Source: an uncultured Flavobacteriia bacterium | GTDB taxonomy: Bacteria > Bacteroidota > Bacteroidia > Flavobacteriales_D > Crocinitomicaceae | Assembly (NCBI GenBank): GCA_903930085.1 | Contig: CAIYXD010000420.1 | Coordinates: 1 to 14,030, forward strand | Reading direction: 5' to 3' | DNA length: 14,030 nt | In this document: positions 1-8,117 of the stretch, piece after piece | Layout of the letters: every line of letters starts with the position of its first letter | How positions within the stretch are numbered: the stretch's first letter is position 1 | Translations under genes and position numbers: made by a program | The notes under the pieces: generated by a model | Databases searched by the model: none | What the model saw: the letters and a program-made list of their open reading frames with translations, nothing else | What the model was told of the DNA's origin: nothing

Positions 1-1755
1 GATCATATTCGTGCAATTGCTTTTTCTATTGCAGATGGACAATTACCATCAAATACCGGCGCGGGATATGTAATTCGTAGAATTCTCAGAAGAGCAGTTC
101 GAAATGGTTACCAAACGCTTGGACTCAAAAAACCTTTTCTGTGTGATTTGGCAGTTGTTTTAAGCCAAACTATGGGCGATTCATTTGTGGAATTGAAAAA
201 TCAGCAGGAATTGATTCAAAAAGTGATTCGCGAAGAAGAAATTAGTTTTTTCAGAACCTTAGAACAAGGGTTGAAGCGAATCGATGCAATTATTAAGGTT
301 ACCAAAGATGCGGATAACGATGTAATTGATGGTAAGGAAGTTTTTGAGCTATTTGATACGTTTGGATTTCCTGTCGATTTAACGTCCTTAATCGCTCGTG
401 AAAACGACCTATCCATTGACGAAGAAGCGTTCAATTCGGAACTTCAAAAACAAAAAGACCGTTCTCGGGCAGCAACGGCAATTGAAACGGACGATTGGGT
501 GCAGGTTCAAAAAGACGGAATAGTTGAATTTATTGGTTACGACACCTTAATTTCAAATGTTGAACTTATCAAATATCGAAAAGTAAGCCAAAAACAAAAA
601 AAGTTTTACCAGTTAGTTTTCAATCAAACGCCATTCTATCCTGAAGGTGGTGGACAGGTTGGAGATTCTGGAACGATAGAAGCAAATGGTGAAATCATTA
701 CCATCTTTGATACGAAGAAAGAAAATAACCTGATCATTCATTTATCCGAAAAAATTCCGAGTGATATTCACGGTAATTTCACGGCAATTGTAAATAGTTC
801 TAAACGTATCGCTTCGGCAAGTAACCATTCCGCAACACACTTATTGCACCATGCTTTACGAACCGTTTTAGGAACGCACGTAGAACAAAAAGGATCGTTG
901 GTTAATCCAGAATATTTGCGTTTCGATTTCTCGCATTTCTCAAAAGTTACAGAGGAACAATTAGCGGAAGTTGAAGCAATGGTTACGGCGGCAATTCATC
1001 AAAATCTTGACTTGGACGAACGTAGAAATGTTCCGATTGAAGCAGCGAAAGAATTGGGAGCGATGGCGCTTTTTGGCGAAAAATATGGTGATAGCGTGCG
1101 CGTCGTAAAATTTGGTGATTCTGTTGAATTATGCGGTGGAACGCATGTCGCTTCGACTGGAAAAATTGGTTTGTTTAAAGTCACAATGGAAACTGCTGTT
1201 GCCGCTGGAATTAGAAGAATTGAAGCAATTACATCGTCTGCAGCCGAACACTATTTTAAAGAGAAAGCAGAAACCTTAGATACGATTTCGCAGCTTTTAA
1301 AAAATCCGAAAGATGCTGTCAAGGCGGTTAATGATATGTTAGCTCGAAATAACCAATTAACAAAAGAAATCGAGCAGTTACAAAAAGAACGAGCGATTGG
1401 TGTCAAGGCAGAATTAAAAAATAAAATCATTTCTATTGGCGGAATTAATTTCTTAGGAGAAATTGTTGCGTTGGATGGCGGATCGATTAAAGATATTCTC
1501 TTTCAATTGAAGGGCGAAGTTTCTGACTTTTTTGGTGTTCTTGGTGGCAACGAAGGAGATAATTGTACGATTAGTATTATTGCTTCAGATGCCGTAATCG
1601 CTAGTAAAGGAATTCATGCAGGGAATTTAATTCGGGAAGCTTCCAAACACATTGGCGGTGGCGGTGGCGGTCAGCCATTTTTCGCAACTGCGGGTGGGAA
1701 AAATCCAGCAGGTTTGGAGAAAGCAATCGAACAAGTGAAGGCGCTTTGTGATTAA
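1..1755 (+). CDS. alaS: Alanyl-tRNA synthetase, 3' portion (5' end outside window)
   Basis: Charges tRNA-Ala with alanine in the cytoplasm. The reading frame is open from base 1 and starts with D-H-I-R-A, followed by the I-R-R-I-L-R-R-A-V-R segment that ends the AlaS catalytic core, so the aminoacylation domain start is missing. A TTG at 148 is an internal leucine, not a start. About 584 residues are visible, against roughly 870 for full-length AlaS. The editing domain carries its zinc-binding residues: H-S-A-T-H at 826-840 and C-G-G-T-H at 1132-1146. A coiled segment follows (about 1320-1420), then the C-terminal DHHA1 (C-Ala) domain with a run of six glycines near 1651-1668 and a second G-G before the stop. 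Nothing looks broken. This is a housekeeping gene flanking the surface-glycan locus; its bases look slightly richer in G+C than the pse genes, by eye only. Confidence 0.97.
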   Translation, partial: DHIRAIAFSIADGQLPSNTGAGYVIRRILRRAVRNGYQTLGLKKPFLCDLAVVLSQTMGDSFVELKNQQELIQKVIREEEISFFRTLEQGLKRIDAIIKVTKDADNDVIDGKEVFELFDTFGFPVDLTSLIARENDLSIDEEAFNSELQKQKDRSRAATAIETDDWVQVQKDGIVEFIGYDTLISNVELIKYRKVSQKQKKFYQLVFNQTPFYPEGGGQVGDSGTIEANGEIITIFDTKKENNLIIHLSEKIPSDIHGNFTAIVNSSKRIASASNHSATHLLHHALRTVLGTHVEQKGSLVNPEYLRFDFSHFSKVTEEQLAEVEAMVTAAIHQNLDLDERRNVPIEAAKELGAMALFGEKYGDSVRVVKFGDSVELCGGTHVASTGKIGLFKVTMETAVAAGIRRIEAITSSAAEHYFKEKAETLDTISQLLKNPKDAVKAVNDMLARNNQLTKEIEQLQKERAIGVKAELKNKIISIGGINFLGEIVALDGGSIKDILFQLKGEVSDFFGVLGGNEGDNCTISIIASDAVIASKGIHAGNLIREASKHIGGGGGGQPFFATAGGKNPAGLEKAIEQVKALCD

Positions 1756-1774
1756 AGGCTATTCATTTTTATGG

Positions 1775-1801
1775 AATTTAACAAAGCATAGCGGTTAAAT
1801 T
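1775..1801. terminator. Weak AT-rich hairpin between convergent alaS and flippase genes
   Basis: The 51-base gap between the two convergent stop codons holds a perfect 8-bp inverted repeat, AATTTAAC at 1775-1782 and GTTAAATT at 1794-1801, with an 11-base loop. Only one stem pair is G-C, and the T content after it is modest. Its position between converging genes suits a bidirectional terminator, but the stem is weak and could arise by chance in AT-rich DNA. Confidence 0.3.
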
Positions 1802-1806
1802 TGTGT

Positions 1807-3312
1807 TTATTTCTTCGTTGAATTTTTAACTTTTTTCAAAAGAAAATCACTGCCTTTTTGAACGTAGTTTTTAAGTTCAGGTTCTAACGAAAATAGGTAA
1901 ATCGGAAGGAAGAAAATTATAAAAGCTAGAACAGATTCAAAAATAAACTGCAGCCATTTATTGTCTATTAATTCTGAAGTCAATTCTCCAGCTATAATCG
2001 CACAAATTCCAAGCGCAATTACTACCAATTGATTTTTATGGAAAGGGTGAATTTCATAAGCTTTCCATACAAAGATTATTCGCCCAATATTGTATACTAT
2101 CATTGCAATTGAGGTAGATATTGCAGCGCCTGTAATTCCCCAGATCGGAATCATGATTAAATTTAATACAAAGACTGCAACAATCAAAAACAACGTAAAG
2201 TATATGTCGTATTTGTACTTTTTTGATGTGGTGAAAATTGCTCCGTTCAATCCGAAATACATATCTACTAAACGTCCCATCATTAAAAAGAAAAAGACCC
2301 AAATTCCAGAATTAAATTCAGGTTTCAAGAAGGTGAAAAAGAAATCAATATTTACCCATATTAAGATGAACATCCCAAATCCAATAACAAGTGAAACAGA
2401 GCTAACCTTTCTATAAAGCTCGGTCATTTTAGTGAATTCGCGCTGTTTCCAATAGTCTGAGACAAGTGGTGATGCAATACGAATGAGTGATTTATATGGC
2501 ACCTGTAAAGCACTCGCCAGAAATACAATAGTCGAAAAAACACCAGTTGAAGACAATCCGATCATTTGTGCGACCATCATTACATCCATGGAGCTAACTA
2601 GCACAATTCCAAGCGTGTTAACGTAATAAAAGGAGGAGAATTTAAAGATTATTTTGCGAAATTTTTTGGAGATATTAACGGAGGAAAGTGATAGGTTAAA
2701 TTCATTCAATAAAAATAAATATCCGACAAGAATCAACGTAGGAATTAAGTATGCTAAACTATTTACAATTACGAATGTGTCGAATGAAATCCAATTAAAC
2801 CAAATGAGAAAGAGCGAAATAGACACAGCAATACGCAATACGATTTCTAATGCAATTACAGAAACAATATTTTTGTAAAAACTCCGCAGATAAGCTTCTA
2901 AAACCATAAACAGAACATATGAAATTCCAATTGGAAGAATCCAAATATAGTATTCGGAAAAAAGGGCTGCGCGCTCCAAATACAAGTTTTCAATTTCTGT
3001 TCTAAAAATAAGAGCAAGAATTGTAAATAATAAAATTCCAACTATTACGACTAATAAAATAAAAGGAAAGAAACCATTATGTCGATTTTTCTCATTTTTA
3101 AAAAAGGGAATAAATTTCCAAATTGTAAAAATCGATCCAAAATTGGCCATTTGAGCGAAAAGCATTCCAACGGCAATTACAAGATTGACTAGGCCAATCT
3201 GTTCGGTGGTCAATATAATGAGGAAAAGTAAGCCCTTATTTAAATAGCCTAAGATTATTCCCATATAGGAAATAAGCATGGTACGAAAAGCATCTTTTTG
3301 AATAATCCCCAT
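1807..3312 (-). CDS. Wzx-like polysaccharide/O-antigen flippase (MOP superfamily)
   Basis: A 501-residue integral membrane protein that probably moves a lipid-linked oligosaccharide across the inner membrane. It consists of about 12-14 hydrophobic helices spread over the whole length, with short charged loops and a lysine-rich cytoplasmic tail (K-K-V-K-N-S-T-K-K). The N-terminus, M-G-I-I-Q-K-D-A followed by a hydrophobic helix and T-T-E-Q-I-G-L, is typical of polysaccharide biosynthesis proteins of Bacteroidota (Polysacc_synt family), which supports the ATG at 3310-3312. Length fits the family. It is transcribed away from the glycosyltransferase/pse operon, sharing the 161-base upstream region, and converges on alaS. 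Substrate cannot be read from sequence; the context suggests a glycan bearing pseudaminic acid, which is inference. Base composition is very AT-rich. Confidence 0.85.
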   Translation of the reverse strand: MGIIQKDAFRTMLISYMGIILGYLNKGLLFLIILTTEQIGLVNLVIAVGMLFAQMANFGSIFTIWKFIPFFKNEKNRHNGFFPFILLVVIVGILLFTILALIFRTEIENLYLERAALFSEYYIWILPIGISYVLFMVLEAYLRSFYKNIVSVIALEIVLRIAVSISLFLIWFNWISFDTFVIVNSLAYLIPTLILVGYLFLLNEFNLSLSSVNISKKFRKIIFKFSSFYYVNTLGIVLVSSMDVMMVAQMIGLSSTGVFSTIVFLASALQVPYKSLIRIASPLVSDYWKQREFTKMTELYRKVSSVSLVIGFGMFILIWVNIDFFFTFLKPEFNSGIWVFFFLMMGRLVDMYFGLNGAIFTTSKKYKYDIYFTLFLIVAVFVLNLIMIPIWGITGAAISTSIAMIVYNIGRIIFVWKAYEIHPFHKNQLVVIALGICAIIAGELTSELIDNKWLQFIFESVLAFIIFFLPIYLFSLEPELKNYVQKGSDFLLKKVKNSTKK

Positions 3313-3431
3313 TTTTACGCGACTATAATTCTGATTTTAATCTTTTTTCAGTGTGAAAGTAGTTAATTTTAACGTAAAGTGAATTTGTGTAAATCCAATT
3401 TAGTTGTCCGTAGATTCAAAAAAAATAGTAT

Positions 3432-3439
3432 TATATTTG
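3432..3439 (+). promoter_or_regulatory. Candidate Bacteroidota-type promoter (-7 element) for the glycosyltransferase/pse operon
   Basis: TATATTTG matches the Bacteroidota -7 consensus TAnnTTTG at every fixed position and lies 34 bases before the ATG at 3474, leaving a leader of roughly 27 bases. The nearest upstream TTG that could act as the -33 element is at 3404-3406, a 25-base spacer, longer than the usual 17-23. The 161-base divergent region (3313-3473) shows no equally good element toward the flippase. It contains a small imperfect palindrome, GTTAATTTTAAC at 3362-3373, of unknown meaning. Confidence 0.35.
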
Positions 3440-3473
3440 TTTAATTTCGAAAAATAATCTTCATTTAAAATTA

Positions 3474-4373
3474 ATGAAAATTTCAATTATTATTTGCACC
3501 TTCAATCGGGTATTATATTTGCCCAAATGTTTGGAACATTTAAAGAATCAAACCGAGAATCCTTCTAATTTTGAAATTATTCTAGTCAACAATAATTCTT
3601 CGGATAATACTGCAGAAATTTGCCAAGAATATATAAATAATAACCCTCAGCTTTCAATTGTTTATATTTTGGAGACTAGACCAGGTTTATCATTTGCTCG
3701 AAACAAGGGAATTGAAGCGGCTTCAGGCGATATTATTTGTTTTATAGACGATGATGGATTTGCAATTCCGGAATATGTAACAATTATTAAGCAGTATGCT
3801 GAAGATACGCGTTATGCAGATATTATTTCCTTCGGTGGCAAAGTGAATCCATATTACAACCATGGGAAAGAACCAAATTGGCTCTCCAAATATATAGATG
3901 GGCTTGTATCGAAAGTCGATCTTGGTAATAAGGTTAAACTTTTCACTAAAAAATATCCTGCAGGATGCAATATGGCATTCCGTAAAGAGTTTTTTGAGAA
4001 TTATGGCGGATTTAATGAAGATTTACATACTAGAGGAGATGATAAATTTGTTTTTGATAAATTGAAAAAAGCTGGATTAAAAATTCTTTATATTCCTACT
4101 TTGAAAGTTGATCATTTTATTGATGATTATAGATTGGAAAAAGGATTTGTTGTTCGTTTATCTAAAATCATTGGACAAAGTGAGGCTATCCGACTTAAGA
4201 ACGCAAATTTTAGTGAACGATTGATTAAACTCATAGAATACAATTTAAAACTTGCCGCGGCTTTTATTATTGGAATTGTTTTTTCATTTTCCGGGCAATT
4301 TTCTAAAGCTTATTACTTACTATTAGTGCGCTGGAATGTATTAGTAGGTTTTTTTATAAAAAATAAAATTTGA
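3474..4373 (+). CDS. Glycosyltransferase family 2 (GT-A fold)
   Basis: A 299-residue transferase that probably adds a sugar from a nucleotide donor to a growing surface glycan at the inner face of the cytoplasmic membrane. The N-terminus K-I-S-I-I-I-C-T-F-N-R is the classic GT2 start, followed by V-N-N-N-S-S-D-N-T (residues 38-46). The metal/nucleotide-binding D-D-D is at 92-94 within C-F-I-D-D-D-G. A likely catalytic acidic motif, R-G-D-D-K, is at 187-191, followed by F-D-K-L. Residues about 258-295 are hydrophobic, forming one or two membrane-associated helices with a basic end. The ATG at 3474 is preceded by an A/T-rich leader with no Shine-Dalgarno sequence, as expected for Bacteroidota. 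It is the first gene of the run, 4 bases ahead of the next. Donor and acceptor cannot be assigned; it is not an obvious sialic-acid-type transferase. Confidence 0.9.
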   Translation: MKISIIICTFNRVLYLPKCLEHLKNQTENPSNFEIILVNNNSSDNTAEICQEYINNNPQLSIVYILETRPGLSFARNKGIEAASGDIICFIDDDGFAIPEYVTIIKQYAEDTRYADIISFGGKVNPYYNHGKEPNWLSKYIDGLVSKVDLGNKVKLFTKKYPAGCNMAFRKEFFENYGGFNEDLHTRGDDKFVFDKLKKAGLKILYIPTLKVDHFIDDYRLEKGFVVRLSKIIGQSEAIRLKNANFSERLIKLIEYNLKLAAAFIIGIVFSFSGQFSKAYYLLLVRWNVLVGFFIKNKI

Positions 4374-4377
4374 GAAG

Positions 4378-5247
4378 ATGCGATTTTTTCAAAACTTTCA
4401 AAACACTTTACTATCTCTGATTCGCATTCTTTTTATTTCCAAATTTAACGGAAGAAAAAGTAAGCTAACTAAATTGGAACAAGACGAACCAGTAGTTATA
4501 CTTGGAAATGGTCCTTCCTTGCGTATTTCGATTGAAAAATACAGACCAGAGATTTGCTCAAAAAAAACACTTGGTTTAAATTTAATGGCTTGCACGCCTT
4601 TGTTTGAGGAGATAAAACCAGTATTTTATACCTTGTTGGCACCCCAGTTTTTTAAGTCGGATAATGAATTATCCGATATATATATTAAAAACAACATTTC
4701 TCTTTTTAATAATCTTTCTAAAAAAACAAAATGGAGAATGATTTTATTTGTTCCCGCCATTTTTAAAAAATGCCAAAGATTGAAACACTTACTTTTGCAA
4801 AATAAGTATATTGAAGTTAGCTATTTTAATACAACACCTATTGAAGGATTCGATGGGTTTTGTAATTGGTGTTTTTCAAAAGGAATTGGAATGCCTCGAC
4901 CTCATAATGTGTTGATTCCGGCAATTATGAATTTAATTGGTTTAGGTTATAAAAATATCTACCTCCTGGGTGCCGATCATTCTTGGCTTAGCGAGATATC
5001 TGTGACAGAAGAAAATATTGCACTCGTGCACCAGAAACACTTTTACGATGAGGAAGATAGTGTTCCTGAAGCAATGAATGATTATATTATCCGGCCTAGA
5101 AGACTTTTTGAAATATTGAATAAATTCTTTTTAGCATTCAAAGGTTATTGGGATATTCGTCGATTTGCCGATTCACGAGGAATTTCAATATACAATGCAA
5201 GCGAATTTTCAATGATTGATGCCTTTGAACGCCGAAAATTGAATTAA
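4378..5247 (+). CDS. DUF115/MAF-like protein, candidate pseudaminic acid transferase
   Basis: A 289-residue protein resembling the MAF/DUF115 (MptE-like) family, which is related in fold to GT42 sialyltransferases. After a hydrophobic, basic N-terminal stretch (residues 1-30, possible membrane association) comes V-V-I-L-G-N-G-P-S-L (39-48), the nucleotide-binding G-x-G-P-S-L signature. Next is I-Y-L-L-G-A-D-H-S-W (194-203), comparable to the G-x-D segment of MAF and GT42 proteins, and finally I-Y-N-A-S (271-275) near the C-terminus, resembling the Y-N-A-T of MAF proteins. Classic MAF proteins transfer pseudaminic or legionaminic acid to flagellin and are about twice as long, so only the core domain is present here. 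The gene starts 4 bases after the GT2 gene and lies 37 bases before pseB. Family membership is fairly secure; the transferase role comes from context. The alternative is a pterin pyrophosphokinase-like annotation, less likely here. Confidence 0.7.
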   Translation: MRFFQNFQNTLLSLIRILFISKFNGRKSKLTKLEQDEPVVILGNGPSLRISIEKYRPEICSKKTLGLNLMACTPLFEEIKPVFYTLLAPQFFKSDNELSDIYIKNNISLFNNLSKKTKWRMILFVPAIFKKCQRLKHLLLQNKYIEVSYFNTTPIEGFDGFCNWCFSKGIGMPRPHNVLIPAIMNLIGLGYKNIYLLGADHSWLSEISVTEENIALVHQKHFYDEEDSVPEAMNDYIIRPRRLFEILNKFFLAFKGYWDIRRFADSRGISIYNASEFSMIDAFERRKLN

Positions 5248-5269
5248 GAACTGATATTTATTATTTTTA
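5241..5269 (+). promoter_or_regulatory. Possible internal promoter ahead of pseB
   Basis: TATTTTTA at 5262-5269 matches seven of eight positions in a TAnnTTTG comparison (final base differs). A TTG at 5239-5241 stands 20 bases upstream, within the normal spacer range for Bacteroidota promoters. Transcription would begin about 9 bases before the pseB start codon, giving a very short leader. Such matches are common in AT-rich DNA. It occupies the only loose junction (37 bases) of the operon, which is the main reason to list it. Confidence 0.2.
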
Positions 5270-5284
5270 CATAAAATTACTAGT

Positions 5285-6295
5285 TTGAAAGATAAATCCA
5301 TAATTATTACAGGAGGAACAGGATCATTAGGTAAAGCCTTAACAAAACATATTTTAACACATTTCCCTGAAATTAAACGTCTTGTCATTTTTTCAAGAGA
5401 TGAACAGAAGCAATTCGAGATGGAACAAGAATTTCCACATCAAATTTATCCGCAAATACGCTATTTCATTGGAGACGTTCGCGACCAAGAACGCCTAGAA
5501 AGAGCCTTTACTGATATTGATTATGTAATTCACGCTGCGGCAATGAAACATGTTCATATTGCAGAATATAATCCAGATGAATGTGTAAAAACAAATGTAG
5601 GTGGAGCTGAAAATGTAATCAAAGCTGCATTAAAATCAAATGTTCAAAATGTTGTAGCACTTTCAACCGATAAAGCCTGCGCGCCTATTAATTTGTATGG
5701 TGCAACCAAATTAACTTCTGATAAATTATTTGTAGCAGCGAATAATATTCGTGGAAAGAAAAACATTAAGTTTTCGGTTGTGCGATATGGAAATGTTATG
5801 GGATCAAACGGATCTGTGATACCATTTTTTCTTAAACGAAAACGAACGGATGGAATCTTGCCAATAACAGTTGAGTCTATGACTCGTTTCAATATTTCTC
5901 TGCAAGGCGGAGTTGACATGGTTATGCATGCTCTTGAAACTGCTTGGGGAGGTGAGATTTTCGTTCCAAAAATCCCATCCTATCGCATTTTAGATGTCGC
6001 TGAAGCAATTGGTCCGGATTGCGAAAAACCAGTCATTGGAATTCGTCCGGGCGAGAAAATTCATGAAGAAATGATAACTTCGTCAGACTCATTTTTCACA
6101 TATGATTTGGGAAAATACTACGCAATTCTGCCCCAGACAACGTCTTGGGATATTAATGAATTTGCAGAAGTATTCAAAGCAAAAAAAGTTCCTGAAGGAT
6201 TTTCATATAATTCAAATAACAATGAAAAATGGGAATCAATTGAGAGCTTAAGAAAATTGATTAAAGAACATGTTGATCCGACATTTGAGGTATGA
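5285..6295 (+). CDS. pseB: UDP-N-acetylglucosamine 4,6-dehydratase (inverting), first step of CMP-Pse synthesis
   Basis: Converts UDP-GlcNAc to UDP-2-acetamido-2,6-dideoxy-beta-L-arabino-hex-4-ulose by 4,6-dehydration with C5 inversion. It is a 336-residue NADP-dependent extended short-chain dehydrogenase. The Rossmann motif G-G-T-G-S-L-G is at residues 10-16, G-D-V-R-D at 63-67, and the catalytic region S-T-D-K (D129, K130) leads to Y138 in N-L-Y-G-A-T-K, the same D-K-Y arrangement as the H. pylori enzyme FlaA1. Length matches PseB. The start is TTG at 5285: the frame upstream has no ATG before the TGA at 5252-5254, and the residues after the TTG (K-D-K-S-I-I-I-T-G-G) align with the normal PseB N-terminus. 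The stop overlaps the pseC start by 4 bases (ATGA). Confidence 0.95.
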   Translation: MKDKSIIITGGTGSLGKALTKHILTHFPEIKRLVIFSRDEQKQFEMEQEFPHQIYPQIRYFIGDVRDQERLERAFTDIDYVIHAAAMKHVHIAEYNPDECVKTNVGGAENVIKAALKSNVQNVVALSTDKACAPINLYGATKLTSDKLFVAANNIRGKKNIKFSVVRYGNVMGSNGSVIPFFLKRKRTDGILPITVESMTRFNISLQGGVDMVMHALETAWGGEIFVPKIPSYRILDVAEAIGPDCEKPVIGIRPGEKIHEEMITSSDSFFTYDLGKYYAILPQTTSWDINEFAEVFKAKKVPEGFSYNSNNNEKWESIESLRKLIKEHVDPTFEV

Positions 6296-7488
6296 AAGCA
6301 ATTCCCTACGGAAGACAAGAGATAACGGAAGAGGATATCCGAGCAGTAATAGAAGCGCTGCAATCTGAATTTTTAACGCAAGGTCCACGAATTCTAAAAT
6401 TTGAACAAGAATTTGCTGAATATGTAGGCGCAAATTTTGCAATTGCAGTAAGCAACGGAACAGCAGCTCTGCATTTATCTGTATTAGCATTAGGCATCAA
6501 AGAAGACGAATATGTCATTTGCTCCCCTATAACTTTTGCAGCATCGGTAAATTGTGTAAAATATTGTGGCGGAAATATTCTTTTTGCGGATATCGACCCG
6601 ACAACCTATTTAATGGATATTGAATCTGTAAAATCAGTTTTAGAAAGTAATACAGACAAAAAAATAGTTGGAATTATTCCTGTTGATTTTGCTGGCAGAG
6701 TTGTACAATTGGATGAATTCAAAAAACTCGCAAATCAACACGGTTTATGGATTCTTGAAGATTCATGCCATTCTCCAGGTGGATTTTTTATTGATTCAGC
6801 TGGCGAAAATCAAAAGGCGGGCAATGGTAACTTTGCTGACGCATCCATTTTTTCATTCCACCCTGTAAAACATATTGCAACAGGCGAGGGCGGTATGATA
6901 ACAACGAATAACGAAAATCTCTACCAAAAATTGATGGAATTGCGTACCCATGGAATCACTCGAAACCCATTGAAATTCGAAAACAGTATTGCATTCGCGA
7001 ATGGTAATTCGAATTTGGATGGTTTAGATTATCCGCTTTGGTACATGGAAATGCAATCCTTGGGTTATAATTACCGAATAACAGATTTCCAAGCAGCTTT
7101 GGGGAGTTCACAATTATTGAGAGCGGATAAAAATCTTGAGCGAAGGAGACAAATTGCACTTCGTTATTCAAAAGAGCTTTCTGATTGCAAGGGTGTTATT
7201 CATTCTTCAGGAATCATTGAAGGCCATGCTTATCATCTATATGTTTTAGAAGTCGTTGACAGAAGAGGTTTATATGATTTTTTAAGGTCTGAACAGATTT
7301 TTGCTCAAATTCACTACATTCCTGTTCATTTGATGCCTTTTTATAAGCACCAAGGATGGAAAGAAGGAGATTTTCCAAATGCTGAAACCTATTACTCTCG
7401 CTGCATTAGCATTCCAATGTTTCCATCAATGAGCGATAATGAGCAATCCTTTGTGATTGAAAAAATAATTAACTATTATTTAATATGA
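6292..7488 (+). CDS. pseC: UDP-4-amino-4,6-dideoxy-N-acetyl-beta-L-altrosamine transaminase
   Basis: A PLP-dependent aminotransferase of the DegT/DnrJ/EryC1 family that puts an amino group on C4 of the PseB 4-keto product, using glutamate as usual donor. It has 398 residues, normal length. Visible motifs are the N-terminal P-Y-G-R-Q-E-I-T-E-E-D with F-L-T-Q-G-P, the cofactor-phosphate segment S-N-G-T-A-A-L-H-L (54-62), E-D-S-C-H (156-160) with the pyridine-contacting acid replaced within the usual E-D pattern of this family, and the Schiff-base lysine K193 in F-H-P-V-K-H-I-A-T-G-E-G-G. The substrate assignment rests on the direct pairing with pseB and on similarity to PseC (Y-N-Y-R-I-T-D-F-Q-A-A-L-G near 259-271). 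ATGA overlaps occur at both ends, so it is translated with pseB and the methylase. Confidence 0.94.
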   Translation: MKAIPYGRQEITEEDIRAVIEALQSEFLTQGPRILKFEQEFAEYVGANFAIAVSNGTAALHLSVLALGIKEDEYVICSPITFAASVNCVKYCGGNILFADIDPTTYLMDIESVKSVLESNTDKKIVGIIPVDFAGRVVQLDEFKKLANQHGLWILEDSCHSPGGFFIDSAGENQKAGNGNFADASIFSFHPVKHIATGEGGMITTNNENLYQKLMELRTHGITRNPLKFENSIAFANGNSNLDGLDYPLWYMEMQSLGYNYRITDFQAALGSSQLLRADKNLERRRQIALRYSKELSDCKGVIHSSGIIEGHAYHLYVLEVVDRRGLYDFLRSEQIFAQIHYIPVHLMPFYKHQGWKEGDFPNAETYYSRCISIPMFPSMSDNEQSFVIEKIINYYLI

Positions 7489-8117
7489 CAGAAAACTATA
7501 TTACCGAACAGGAATCATTTTGGGCAGGTTCATTTGGAAATGAATATATTGATCGCAACAAAAGTGATGAGTTATTAGCTTCAAACCTTAACTTTTTTAG
7601 TAAAGCTCTTGCTAAAATACAACCAGTGTCAAATGTAATTGAATTTGGAGCTAATATAGGGATGAACTTAAAAGCATTATCGCTGCTATTTCCTAGAAAA
7701 GTATTTTCTGGAATTGAAATTAACAAACTTGCGGCATCACAATTATCAAATCTCATTGGTAAAGAAAATGTATTTAATTGCAGTATTTTCGATTTTTCGC
7801 CAATCAATACGTATGATTTAGCTTTTATAAAAGGAGTTTTAATACACATTAATCCCAATCAATTAGATTTAGTCTACCAAAAACTTTATGCTTCTTCACA
7901 CAAGTACATCCTAATTGCTGAATATTACAATCCTTCTCCAGTAATGATTCCTTACAGAGGAAACAATGATCGTCTTTTTAAAAGAGATTTTGCCGGAGAG
8001 ATGCTAAATAAATATCCAGATTTGATCTTAGTTGATTACGGATTTACCTATCGGAATGACCCAGTTTTTCCTCAAGATGATATTACTTGGTTTTTATTAG
8101 AAAAAACGAATGATTAA
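7485..8117 (+). CDS. Pseudaminic acid biosynthesis-associated methylase (SAM-dependent)
   Basis: A 210-residue class I methyltransferase resembling the family named pseudaminic acid biosynthesis-associated methylase (TIGR03587). It opens with T-E-Q-E-S-F-W-A-G-S-F-G-N-E-Y (7-21), then the SAM-binding motif I, V-I-E-F-G-A-N-I-G-M-N (51-61), a motif II acid in G-I-E-I-N (76-80), and I-K-G-V-L-I-H-I-N (about 120-128). It ends with D-D-I-T-W-F-L-L-E-K, typical of this clade. The family is recognised by its occurrence in pse operons, but its reaction has not, to my knowledge, been established; methylating Pse, an intermediate or the finished glycan are all possible. It overlaps pseC by ATGA and pseF by one base (TAATG), so it is made in step with the pathway enzymes. 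The family call is strong; the substrate is unknown. Confidence 0.85.
   Translation: MTENYITEQESFWAGSFGNEYIDRNKSDELLASNLNFFSKALAKIQPVSNVIEFGANIGMNLKALSLLFPRKVFSGIEINKLAASQLSNLIGKENVFNCSIFDFSPINTYDLAFIKGVLIHINPNQLDLVYQKLYASSHKYILIAEYYNPSPVMIPYRGNNDRLFKRDFAGEMLNKYPDLILVDYGFTYRNDPVFPQDDITWFLLEKTND

Noticed and set aside
148..150. TTG as start of alaS
   Set aside because: The frame is open back to base 1 and encodes the conserved D-H-I-R-A and I-R-R-I-L-R-R segments of AlaS, so the gene begins left of the window.
2090..2416. 108-codon plus-strand open frame
   Set aside because: Antisense to the flippase gene; lysine/isoleucine-rich translation is a by-product of AT-rich membrane-protein codons.
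3362..3373. Palindrome GTTAATTTTAAC as an operator
   Set aside because: Only five paired bases per arm, in AT-rich DNA, with no second copy noticed and no regulator gene nearby.
7496..7858. 120-codon minus-strand open frame
   Set aside because: It lies wholly inside the methylase gene, which has clear SAM-binding motifs, and its translation shows no family features.
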